Of a DNA stretch of 55,606 nucleotides, positions 33,805 to 42,061 are shown in pieces. The stretch is taken from contig CACZCT010000002.1 in the NCBI GenBank assembly GCA_902779745.1, positions 1-55,606 on the forward strand, in the 5' to 3' direction. The notes under the pieces were generated by a model. It searched no databases and was not told where the DNA came from. It saw nothing but the letters and a program-made list of their open reading frames with translations. This DNA comes from an uncultured Prevotellaceae bacterium (GTDB lineage Bacteria > Bacteroidota > Bacteroidia > Bacteroidales > Bacteroidaceae). A program made the translations under genes and the position numbers. Each line of letters begins with the position of its first letter. Position 1 is the stretch's first letter.

Positions 33805-34671
33805 ATGAATATAGGACTGATACAACAGCATAATACGGCTGACATCGCTGATAACAAGGCGAGGTTGGCTGCCAAGATCGGTGAGTTGGCACAACAGGGT
33901 GCGGAACTCATTGTACTGCAGGAACTGCACAACGGACTGTATTTCTGTCAGAAGGAGGATGTCAACGTGTTCGACCAGGCAGAAACGATTCCTGGTCCCT
34001 CTACGGAGTTCTTCGGCAACCTCGCCAAGCAATACGGTGTGGTGATTGTCACCTCCCTCTTTGAGCGTCGTGCCACAGGACTGTATCATAATACAGCTGT
34101 CGTGCTGGAAAAGGACGGTACCATCGCTGGTAAGTATCGTAAGATGCATATCCCCGACGACCCCGGCTATTACGAGAAGTTCTACTTCACCCCTGGTGAC
34201 CTGGGCTTCCATCCCATCCAGACCTCAGTAGGTAAGTTGGGCGTATTGGTATGCTGGGATCAGTGGTATCCTGAGGCAGCCCGACTGATGGCATTGGCAG
34301 GAGCTGAACTGCTCATCTACCCTACCGCCATCGGCTACGACCCCAACGATACGAAAGAAGAACAGGAACGACAGCGTATGGCATGGCAGACCGTCCAGCG
34401 TGGACACGCCGTCGCCAATGGACTGCCTGTAGTGACAGTCAACAGAGTGGGCTCTGAGAACTCGGAGAACTCCGAAATCCCCTTCTGGGGCACTTCGTTC
34501 GTTGCCGGTCCACAAGGTGAACTACTCTATGAAGCTCCTACCGATAAGGAAGTGGCAACAGTCGTAGAGGTGGACATGCAACGCTCTGAACAGGTGCGTC
34601 GCTGGTGGCCTTTCCTCAGAGACCGCCGCATAGATGCTTACAACGACCTCACCCGCCGATATATAGACTGA
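33805..34671 (+). CDS. aguB: N-carbamoylputrescine amidase
   Basis: 288 residues, nitrilase superfamily with Glu-Lys-Cys triad: E in VLQELHNG (about 41), K in YRKMHIPDD (about 113), C in VLVCWDQWYPE (about 149). Releases putrescine, CO2 and ammonia. Near residue 217-225 the text SENSENSEI is encoded by three 9-nt repeats (34453-34479) and looks like an insertion in a loop. In an apparent operon aguA-aguB-xylanase-glnN. Confidence 0.95.
   Translation: MNIGLIQQHNTADIADNKARLAAKIGELAQQGAELIVLQELHNGLYFCQKEDVNVFDQAETIPGPSTEFFGNLAKQYGVVIVTSLFERRATGLYHNTAVVLEKDGTIAGKYRKMHIPDDPGYYEKFYFTPGDLGFHPIQTSVGKLGVLVCWDQWYPEAARLMALAGAELLIYPTAIGYDPNDTKEEQERQRMAWQTVQRGHAVANGLPVVTVNRVGSENSENSEIPFWGTSFVAGPQGELLYEAPTDKEVATVVEVDMQRSEQVRRWWPFLRDRRIDAYNDLTRRYID
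34453..34479. repeat. Three tandem nonanucleotides inside aguB
   Basis: TCTGAGAAC, TCGGAGAAC, TCCGAAATC encoding SEN-SEN-SEI; nearly the same triplet of units lies in glnN at 38107-38133. Confidence 0.7.
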
Positions 34672-34698
34672 TTAATAAATGATTAAAATGATATGATT

Positions 34699-36558
34699 AT
34701 GAAAAAGTGTCTAATTTGGATGTTTGCTGCCTGTCTGTCAAGCATGGTGATGGCACAGGAAAACTTCGAGTTGGGTAAGCCTAACGACGACAACTACCGG
34801 TATCTGGATGCGTATCAGTCCCTCAAAGATTACATTGACTACTCAAAGTACCCCAATTTCAAATTGGGCATCGGTACAACTGTCCCCGAATACCTTCAAA
34901 AATCTACGGTCTACAAGATGACCAACAAGAACTTCACGGAGACAGTTGCTGGTAATGCCATGAAGATGGGTAGTTGTGTGGATAACAATGGTAATATGAA
35001 TTTCACAACAGTGAAGAACTATGTAAATGCAGCAACTGAGGCCGGACTTAACGTCTATGGTCACGTCCTCGCATGGCACTCACAGCAGCCAATCGGTTGG
35101 CTTACTAGTCTTCTTGCCGACAAGGAAGACCCTAGCTCAGAACCAGTATGGACAGTAATTGCCAGCAAGGACTTCCGCACGGACAGGACAATCGGTTGGA
35201 ATCAAGGTCTCACCCCTGCACCCACATATGACGCAACCAACGGTCTGCATATTAAACGTAACCAAGCAGCTACCAACTATTGGGATGTGCAGTTTATAGC
35301 AATGGATAATATTGCCGTCGAACCAGGAAAGACTTACAAGATGACTATGTGCGTGAGAGGTTCAAAAGCAGGTACACTCCATAGCAAGATGGCGAGCAGC
35401 CTTCAAGACCCATGGAGCGGCAATTATTGTCTTGATATTCCTTTCACTACAACATGGCAAGATGTAGAAGTTGAATACATACCTTCATATGCCAATAACT
35501 TCCTACTGCTTCAATGTGGTGACTTCGTTGGCGACATCTATATCAGGACTATCAAGTTTGAGGGTTATAAGAGAAATTCTATTCCTTTGACACCGCAGGA
35601 ACGCCACGATGTGCTCGTCGAGGCAATGGAAAAGTGGATTAAGGGTATGATGGAAGCATGTGACGGCAAAGTCAAGGCATGGGACCTCGTCAACGAAGCT
35701 CTCGCAGGCGAAGGTGACGACGGTCAGGGCAACTACCCGTTGCAGCACTCATCGAGCTATCATAGTGGCACATGGGATGTCGGAGGAGATAATTTCTACT
35801 GGCAGGACAATATGGGCGATCTGGATTATGTCCGTCAGACATGTCGCCTGGCTCGTAAGTATGGTCCGGAGGACGTTGTTCTCTTCATCAACGACTACAA
35901 CCTGGAGTCTGACTGGGATGATAACAAGAAACTCAAGTCACTCATCAATTGGATTAATAAATGGGAGGCTGACGGTGTTACTCATATTGACGGTATCGGC
36001 ACACAGATGCACATCAATTATTATGAAAACACAAACCTTCAGAAGAGTTCCGAAAACCATATCGTTAAAATGTTTGAGTTGATAGCCACAAGCGGAAAAC
36101 TCTGTCGCGTTTCTGAACTCGACATGGCTTATGTTCGTGGGTCAAACAAATGGGCAGACCCTGTCCCTACCAATCAAATGACTGAAGCCGAGCACAAGAA
36201 AATGGCAGACTTCTACAGATGGATCTTCGAGAAATATTTCAGCATCATACCTCCATCACAACAGTGGGGTATCTGTCAGTGGTGTCCTACCGACGCTCCT
36301 GATACCGATTATATGTGGCGGAGAAACCAACCAGTGGGTATCTGGGATCTCAACTACTACCGCAAGCATGTCTATGCCGGTTTCGTGCGCGGACTGAATG
36401 GCGGTGAGCCCACTGGCATTGGCAGTATTGAGGCTGACAAGACTATTGACACCTCAAAGGGCATCTACAACATCAACGGTGTACGTATGCAGGCAACGTC
36501 ACTCGACGAGCTTCCCTCTGGTCTCTATATCGTAGACGGCAAGAAGGTGGTCAAATAA
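34699..36558 (+). CDS. Secreted GH10 endo-1,4-beta-xylanase with inserted module
   Basis: 619 residues from ATG 34699 (MKKCLIW), giving a signal peptide ending VMAQ. The GH10 barrel is split: first part (about 30-140), then a carbohydrate-binding-like beta domain (about 148-290, CBM4/22-like), then the rest. Acid/base E333 is in WDLVNEALAG and nucleophile E473 in VSELDMAY. The end GLYIVDGKKVVK is the usual C-terminal motif of Prevotella exported glycanases. No SusC/SusD or other xylan genes adjoin it. It sits between aguB (27 nt) and glnN (21 nt) without visible promoter or terminator. Confidence 0.93.
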   Translation: MKKCLIWMFAACLSSMVMAQENFELGKPNDDNYRYLDAYQSLKDYIDYSKYPNFKLGIGTTVPEYLQKSTVYKMTNKNFTETVAGNAMKMGSCVDNNGNMNFTTVKNYVNAATEAGLNVYGHVLAWHSQQPIGWLTSLLADKEDPSSEPVWTVIASKDFRTDRTIGWNQGLTPAPTYDATNGLHIKRNQAATNYWDVQFIAMDNIAVEPGKTYKMTMCVRGSKAGTLHSKMASSLQDPWSGNYCLDIPFTTTWQDVEVEYIPSYANNFLLLQCGDFVGDIYIRTIKFEGYKRNSIPLTPQERHDVLVEAMEKWIKGMMEACDGKVKAWDLVNEALAGEGDDGQGNYPLQHSSSYHSGTWDVGGDNFYWQDNMGDLDYVRQTCRLARKYGPEDVVLFINDYNLESDWDDNKKLKSLINWINKWEADGVTHIDGIGTQMHINYYENTNLQKSSENHIVKMFELIATSGKLCRVSELDMAYVRGSNKWADPVPTNQMTEAEHKKMADFYRWIFEKYFSIIPPSQQWGICQWCPTDAPDTDYMWRRNQPVGIWDLNYYRKHVYAGFVRGLNGGEPTGIGSIEADKTIDTSKGIYNINGVRMQATSLDELPSGLYIVDGKKVVK

Positions 36559-36579
36559 GATTTGAAAATAAAAAGGACA

Positions 36580-38790
36580 ATGGCAAACAATTTGAGATTT
36601 CAGGTTGTGGAAGAGGCTTTCAAGAAGAGAGCCCTCGATGTTCCCGTACCTGAAGAGAGACCGTCGGAGTATTTCGGTAAGTATGTCTTCAACAAACAGA
36701 AGATGTTCAGATACCTGCCCTCCGACATCTACGAGAAGATGATTGACGTGATGGACAACGGTGCCCGTCTGGATCGCAGCATTGCCGACGCAGTGGCTGA
36801 CGGTATGAAGAAATGGGCAATGGAGATGGGTGTGACCCACTATACCCACTGGTTCCAACCGTTGACAGAGGGTACGGCAGAGAAGCACGATGCCTTCGTG
36901 GAGCATGACGGCAAGGGTGGTATGATAGAGACGTTCAGCGGTAAACTGCTCGTCCAACAGGAGCCTGACGCATCGTCGTTCCCCAATGGCGGTATCCGCA
37001 ATACCTTTGAGGCGCGTGGCTATTCCGCATGGGATCCGACATCGCCTGTATTCATCATCGACGACACGCTGTGTATCCCCACGATCTTCATTGCCTATAC
37101 GGGTGAAGCCCTCGACTACAAGGCTCCCCTACTCCGTGCCCTGCATGCCGTAGGCAAGGCTGCCAAGGATGTCTGCCAGTATTTCTATGACGATGTCACG
37201 AAGGTACAGGTAAACCTCGGATGGGAACAGGAGTACTTCCTCGTGGATGAAGGACTCTATTCTGCCCGTCCTGACTTGGTAATGACGGGACGTACTCTGA
37301 TGGGACACGAGAGTGCAAAGAATCAGCAGATGGACGACCATTATTTCGGTACCATCCCCGACCGTGTTCAGGCATTTATGAAAGACTTGGAGATACAAGC
37401 ACTCGAACTTGCCATCCCCGTCAAGACACGTCATAACGAGGTGGCTCCGAATCAGTTTGAGTTGGCTCCCGTCTTCGAGGAATGTAACCTGGCTGTCGAC
37501 CATAACATGCTCTTGATGTCACTGATGAAGAAGGTGGCACGCAACCACGGTTTCCGTGTGTTGCTGCACGAGAAGCCCTTTGACGGTATCAACGGCAGCG
37601 GTAAGCACAATAACTGGAGCCTGTCGGCAGACAATGGCGTGCTATTGCATGCACCAGGTAAGACACCTGAGGAGAATCTGCGTTTTGTGACGTTCATCGT
37701 AGAGACGCTGATGGCTGTCTATCGTCATAACGGACTGCTGAAAGCCTCTATCATGAGTGCTACGAATGCCCTTCGCTTGGGCGGTAATGAGGCTCCTCCT
37801 GCCATCATCAGCTCTTTCTTGGGGACACAGTTGACTGAACTCCTCGACCATATCGAACAGAGTGACAAGAACGAACTGTTTAACCTGAAGGGCAAGCAGG
37901 GTATGGAGATTGACATCCCACAGATTCCCGATCTGATTGTGGATAATACCGACCGTAACCGTACATCACCCTTCGCCTTCACAGGTAACCGCTTTGAGTT
38001 CCGTGCACCAGGTTCTACTGCCAACTGTGCATCGGCGATGATTGCCCTGAATGCGGCGATGGCAGAGGCACTCAACTCCTTCAAGGAGCGAGTGGATAAG
38101 AAGATCTCGGAGTACTCCGAGAACTCAGAAAGTACCGCCAAGATTCACGCCATCCTCGAAGTACTGAAAGAGGATATCAAGACCTGTAAACCCATTCGCT
38201 TCGATGGCAACGGCTATAGCGAGGAATGGGTGAAAGAGGCTGCCCAGCGCGGTCTCGACGTAGAGAAGTCATGTCCTGTCATCTTCGAACGCTACCTCGA
38301 CGAGTCGAGCGTGAAGATGTTCGAGAGTACGAAGGTAATGAACCGCAAGGAGTTGGAGGCGCGTAATGAAGTGAAATGGGAGACGTATGTCAAGACCGTG
38401 CAGATAGAAGCACGTGTATTGGGCGACCTCGCCATGAACCATATCATCCCCGTTGCCACTCACTACCAGAGTCAGCTCATCAAGAATGTACAGGGCATGA
38501 AGGACATCTTCCCCCTTGAGAAAGCTGAACGTCTCTCTATCCGTAACATGAAACTCATCGAGGAGATTGCGGAGCGTACGGAGAAGATAGAACAGTTGGT
38601 AGAGGAACTGACCGATGCCCGCAAGGTGGCTAACCGCATCGAGAACATCCACGAGCGCGCCATCGTCTACCACGACACCGTAGAGCCGCACATGAGTGCT
38701 ATCCGCTATGAGGCCGACAAACTCGAACTCATCGTAGAGGACGGCTTGTGGACGTTACCGAAATATCGCGAACTATTATTCATCAGATAA
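36580..38790 (+). CDS. glnN: Glutamine synthetase type III
   Basis: 736 residues, the large GSIII form typical of Bacteroidetes. ATP-dependent ammonia assimilation. Key regions: LGWEQEYFLVDEGLY, ETRHNEVAPNQFELAP-like KTRHNEVAPNQFE, HEKPFDGINGSGKHNNWSL and FTGNRFEFRAPGS. Start ATG 36580 (MANNLRF); the TTG at 36562 is unlikely. Three 9-nt repeats (38107-38133) encode SEYSENSES in the C-terminal part. Downstream of ammonia-releasing aguA and aguB, which fits assimilation of the released nitrogen. Confidence 0.97.
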   Translation: MANNLRFQVVEEAFKKRALDVPVPEERPSEYFGKYVFNKQKMFRYLPSDIYEKMIDVMDNGARLDRSIADAVADGMKKWAMEMGVTHYTHWFQPLTEGTAEKHDAFVEHDGKGGMIETFSGKLLVQQEPDASSFPNGGIRNTFEARGYSAWDPTSPVFIIDDTLCIPTIFIAYTGEALDYKAPLLRALHAVGKAAKDVCQYFYDDVTKVQVNLGWEQEYFLVDEGLYSARPDLVMTGRTLMGHESAKNQQMDDHYFGTIPDRVQAFMKDLEIQALELAIPVKTRHNEVAPNQFELAPVFEECNLAVDHNMLLMSLMKKVARNHGFRVLLHEKPFDGINGSGKHNNWSLSADNGVLLHAPGKTPEENLRFVTFIVETLMAVYRHNGLLKASIMSATNALRLGGNEAPPAIISSFLGTQLTELLDHIEQSDKNELFNLKGKQGMEIDIPQIPDLIVDNTDRNRTSPFAFTGNRFEFRAPGSTANCASAMIALNAAMAEALNSFKERVDKKISEYSENSESTAKIHAILEVLKEDIKTCKPIRFDGNGYSEEWVKEAAQRGLDVEKSCPVIFERYLDESSVKMFESTKVMNRKELEARNEVKWETYVKTVQIEARVLGDLAMNHIIPVATHYQSQLIKNVQGMKDIFPLEKAERLSIRNMKLIEEIAERTEKIEQLVEELTDARKVANRIENIHERAIVYHDTVEPHMSAIRYEADKLELIVEDGLWTLPKYRELLFIR
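38107..38133. repeat. Three tandem nonanucleotides inside glnN
   Basis: TCGGAGTAC, TCCGAGAAC, TCAGAAAGT, in frame, encoding SEY-SEN-SES. Confidence 0.7.
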
Positions 38791-38792
38791 AG

Positions 38793-38823
38793 AAAAAAGC
38801 CTGGGCGATTGCTCAGGCTTTTT
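38793..38823 (+). terminator. Terminator, dispersed GCCTGGGC family, copy 2
   Basis: GCCTGGGCGATTGCTCAGGC flanked by A6 and T5, directly after glnN and facing the convergent LOG gene. Confidence 0.92.
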
Positions 38824-38844
38824 CTTTATTATCTTTCTTTTCCT

Positions 38845-39861
38845 TTATTTCTTATTCCTGAATGCCTCCAGCTCTTTCACGATGACATCGAAGTCGTCGG
38901 TGAGGGTCAGTTGGAGGTTCTTGTATTTACCAAGTTTCACCATTTCCTCTATGAAGGGATAGACAGGCATTTCCTTGGTCCAGAAATCGGTGCCAAGGAA
39001 GATCATCGGACTGGCATAGCCGAAGGACAGGTAGTGGTTCTGTACGGCATCCTGGAAGATCTCCTGCATGGTGCCTGCACTACCCGGTGTGTAGATGATA
39101 CCACCGAAGGCAACGGTGAGGATAAGGTCCTCGCGGATGCTGTTCTCGAAGAACTTAGCGATATGGGTAGCGAATGGTGCGGAAGGCTCATGGCCATAGA
39201 GATAGGTGGGGATGCCGAGGCTCACATAATCGCCCTTGCGGGGGAAACGCTTCATTACCTCAAACGAGGTAGCCAGCCATCCTTTGTCCTTGAACGACGG
39301 AGCCACCTTCAGGATCTCGACGGCAGCATCTACTTCCTGCTCCGTGCGTCCAGCCAGCCAGGCACCCAGATGGGTAGCCTCCATGGCACCGGGACCGCCA
39401 CCGCTCAGCATGATGAAGCCCTGTTCCGTGAGACGCTTGCTCAGGAGCACGACCTTCTTATACATCGGGTCGGTACGCAACAAGGCATGTCCACCCATGA
39501 TACCGAGACAGTGACGTGAATTGTACTTTTTAAAGAATTCGTTCAGTGCCACATGGATGCCGTTGTCGTGCAGAGCACGAGCGAGAGACTCTTCTGCCGT
39601 CTGTGCCTGTTTGCCCGTTGCAATGAAGTGCTTATACACCTTCGTATCGTAGCAGGTCTCGAAAGTCTCCGCCTTCTGGGGGTCATAACCGGCATAGAGC
39701 TCTTCTGCCGTATAGAGGGTCGTGCGGTTAACTGCAAATGGTACAGTTCTCAGATAGTCCAATGTTTTGGAACTAATCAAATCGTCTGCAGACTGTGCGT
39801 TGACAGCCGTAGCGGCAAGCACCATCAGTGCCATCAAAAATGTCTTTTTCATCGTTTTCAT
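38845..39861 (-). CDS. Exported LOG-domain (lysine decarboxylase-like) protein
   Basis: 338 residues. Rossmann-type LOG core with SGGGPGAMEA (about 154-163) and, in place of PGGxGTxxE, PGSAGTMQE. LOG enzymes hydrolyse nucleoside monophosphates to base and ribose-5-phosphate and are normally cytosolic. This one has a clean signal peptide (MKKTFLMALMVLAATAVNAQ), predicting the periplasm. It is last in a run of exported proteins, next to a 5'-nucleotidase-like enzyme, so a role in periplasmic nucleotide breakdown is plausible. About 130 residues precede the core and have no recognised domain. Confidence 0.85.
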   Translation of the reverse strand: MKTMKKTFLMALMVLAATAVNAQSADDLISSKTLDYLRTVPFAVNRTTLYTAEELYAGYDPQKAETFETCYDTKVYKHFIATGKQAQTAEESLARALHDNGIHVALNEFFKKYNSRHCLGIMGGHALLRTDPMYKKVVLLSKRLTEQGFIMLSGGGPGAMEATHLGAWLAGRTEQEVDAAVEILKVAPSFKDKGWLATSFEVMKRFPRKGDYVSLGIPTYLYGHEPSAPFATHIAKFFENSIREDLILTVAFGGIIYTPGSAGTMQEIFQDAVQNHYLSFGYASPMIFLGTDFWTKEMPVYPFIEEMVKLGKYKNLQLTLTDDFDVIVKELEAFRNKK

Positions 39862-39871
39862 AGTTTAATTA

Positions 39872-39919
39872 TTTCATTTTTACATTATTACATTTTTAAA
39901 TTTTTACATTTTCTCATTT
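39872..39919. repeat. Six tandem octanucleotides
   Basis: TTTCATTT, TTACATTA, TTACATTT, TTAAATTT, TTACATTT, TCTCATTT. The last unit overlaps the stop codon (39914-39916) of the 5'-nucleotidase-like gene. The same units occur in the signal-peptide codons at 42009-42040. Confidence 0.8.
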
Positions 39920-41461
39920 CTTGACCATTCTTCCCTGTGGCTCAGCATACTCCTTGCCGATATGACCGTTGAGGTTCTTGGTGACATACTCAATGAAGAT
40001 ATCGTTATAGGTACGCTTTGTCTCCCACTTGATCTTACAACCCTTAAACGCGTTGTAGAGACCACCGTCCGTCACACAATACTTCGTCGTGGCAACGGTA
40101 TAGACGCGGTCGAGGTTAATAGGCTCATAGTGCTGTGTATAGCTGTTGAGGACCTGTACGTCGCTCACACGATGCTCTTTCTCATGGATGATGAACTTCA
40201 AGCCGGACACCTGTGGGAACTGACCGTCAGGCTTGGGCAGGAAAGCCATCAACTTATTCAGCATGGCAACGATGGTGCTGCCCTTCACCTCAGCCACCAC
40301 GATATAGTTGTCGTAAGGCAACATCGAGAGGAGGTCGCCATAGGTCAGATCGCCAGCCTTCACCTCATTACGGATACTGCCGCAGTTGAGGACGGAGATA
40401 TCAGAGCCCGTAACCAGACGGAAAGCATCCGTCACGATATCACCGGCATTGGTCTCAGCCACACGGTTGATCTCATTACCCTCGTCGTCCGTGATACGCA
40501 AGTCCACCTCACTATGACACATCAGTCGACTCGTCTGTGCATGAAGCATGGCATTGATGCTGTCCACCACCTCTGCCACGTAGGCATTCCTCTCCTTCAC
40601 GCTCTCGATGGGGATGAGTGAAAGCGACATCTTACCGTCAGGTGTGATGAGTAACTTACCGATATTGGCAAACTTCGTTCCCGTCTGTGTCACCATGATG
40701 GGCTTGCCTTCCTTGTTCAGTACCGTGTCTGCCTGAACGATAGCATGACTGTGTCCGTCCAGCACGATGTCGATGCCAGACGTCTTCGCCACCATCGTAT
40801 GGGAATCGGAATGACGAGCATTCTCTTGCTCACCCAGATGGGAATTCACGATGACGTAGTCGGCACCTGCCTTTCTCGCCTCGTCAGCGGCACGTTGCAC
40901 CGATACAGGGATATCCTCGAACTGTAAGTCGTAGATGATGCTGTCGCGTTCGTCCTTGAACGCATACGCCTCATCTTCCATGGAGGTTGGTGTGACAACA
41001 CCCAGGAAGGCAATCTTCTTATTGCCCAGACGCTTCATGACATAGGGTGCAAAGACATTCCTGCCCAAACGCACGTCATAGAGGTTACAGCACACCACTG
41101 GTACAGGTACCTGACGCAGCAACTGGAACATACGCTCCATGCCGTAGTCAAACTCATGGTTACCCAGCGTGATGGCATCATAGTCAAGTGTTCTCATGAT
41201 GTCCACGATGTACTGTCCCTTCGAGATGGCACCTACCGTCTGTCCCTGCACATAGTCGCCGTTCGACACGAGGAACACATCCGCCGTATCGGCAATAGCA
41301 TCGCGCAGTCCAGCCAGCTTGGCATAGCCGTCCACGGCACAGTGTACGTCGTTCTCATAGAGGATGACGATGCTTCTCTGTTTCTGACATTGACCGTATG
41401 TCTTGCCTGCATACCCAAGCATCACATACGCCAACAGTGAAATCCATACTATTCTTTTCAT
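39914..41461 (-). CDS. Exported 5'-nucleotidase/metallophosphatase (UshA-like)
   Basis: 515 residues: signal peptide (to about GKTYGQ, 24), calcineurin-like metallophosphatase domain with YENDVHCAVDG, VSNGDYVQG, LGNHEFDYG and VNSHLGEQE, and a C-terminal 5'-nucleotidase domain with NAGDIVTDAFR and LPYDNYIVVAEV. In most relatives the first motif is NDxHG; here it is NDVHC. Likely hydrolyses nucleotides or sugar nucleotides in the periplasm. Followed by the exported LOG gene after 52 nt. Confidence 0.92.
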   Translation of the reverse strand: MKRIVWISLLAYVMLGYAGKTYGQCQKQRSIVILYENDVHCAVDGYAKLAGLRDAIADTADVFLVSNGDYVQGQTVGAISKGQYIVDIMRTLDYDAITLGNHEFDYGMERMFQLLRQVPVPVVCCNLYDVRLGRNVFAPYVMKRLGNKKIAFLGVVTPTSMEDEAYAFKDERDSIIYDLQFEDIPVSVQRAADEARKAGADYVIVNSHLGEQENARHSDSHTMVAKTSGIDIVLDGHSHAIVQADTVLNKEGKPIMVTQTGTKFANIGKLLITPDGKMSLSLIPIESVKERNAYVAEVVDSINAMLHAQTSRLMCHSEVDLRITDDEGNEINRVAETNAGDIVTDAFRLVTGSDISVLNCGSIRNEVKAGDLTYGDLLSMLPYDNYIVVAEVKGSTIVAMLNKLMAFLPKPDGQFPQVSGLKFIIHEKEHRVSDVQVLNSYTQHYEPINLDRVYTVATTKYCVTDGGLYNAFKGCKIKWETKRTYNDIFIEYVTKNLNGHIGKEYAEPQGRMVKK

Positions 41462-41491
41462 ATTTTTGGTTGATTAATTAATGAATTACTA

Positions 41492-42055
41492 TTAAGGTTT
41501 CTCAAAGTGCTGGTAGTCCTTCACCGTCCGCCAGTTGCCGCCCCATTTGAAGCCATGCTGGATGAAGAGGCGGTAGCAGAGGTCGTTCTTCGTAATCTTA
41601 TACTTGAACGTCTTACAGCGGTTGACGTAGGGTTTGCCCGTGGCAGGTTGGATGAGCATCGTGCCGTCTTTCTTCCTGCGGACACAGGGATTATACAGCG
41701 GATTGATGTCGATGGCGAGTCCACGCGCATGGTTTGAGAGTTTCGTACTGCCCTCCACGACCCGATAACAGTAGCATGACGTGTTGTTGGCACGCATCGA
41801 GGTCTCGTCGTCATTGCCATATTCGGAGATGGGACGCATGCGCTCAATGGGATATTTCGCCTTGTAAAGTTCAGCGAAGATCTCCTGCAGGTCTTTCGAT
41901 ATCGTCTTGTTGCATACAAGGACACCCACCTGCGTCTTCCCCTCTCCGTCGATATGCTGGATATGCAGCGTATCAAGGACTACACCGGCTGGCTGAGCCT
42001 GTGCTGTTAAATGAAAAAATGTAAAAATGATAAAATGTAATACTATCAGTCTCAT
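41492..42055 (-). CDS. Exported M15-family peptidase (D,D-carboxypeptidase-like)
   Basis: 187 residues with signal peptide ending QAQ. Zinc ligands of the M15 (VanY/DacB-like) fold appear as SNHARGLAIDINP (His and Asp) and DYQHFEK (His) at the C-terminus. Probably cuts D-Ala-D-Ala or peptidoglycan peptides. Remarkably, the hydrophobic core of its signal peptide is encoded by four tandem octanucleotides (42009-42040). Starts 6 nt after the gene upstream in the same operon. Confidence 0.88.
   Translation of the reverse strand: MRLIVLHFIIFTFFHLTAQAQPAGVVLDTLHIQHIDGEGKTQVGVLVCNKTISKDLQEIFAELYKAKYPIERMRPISEYGNDDETSMRANNTSCYCYRVVEGSTKLSNHARGLAIDINPLYNPCVRRKKDGTMLIQPATGKPYVNRCKTFKYKITKNDLCYRLFIQHGFKWGGNWRTVKDYQHFEKP
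42009..42040. repeat. Four tandem octanucleotides encoding a signal-peptide core
   Basis: Plus-strand AAATGAAA, AAATGTAA, AAATGATA, AAATGTAA (coding strand TTACATTT type), giving LHFIIFTFFH in the M15 peptidase signal peptide. Confidence 0.8.
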
Positions 42056-42061
42056 TTTTAT

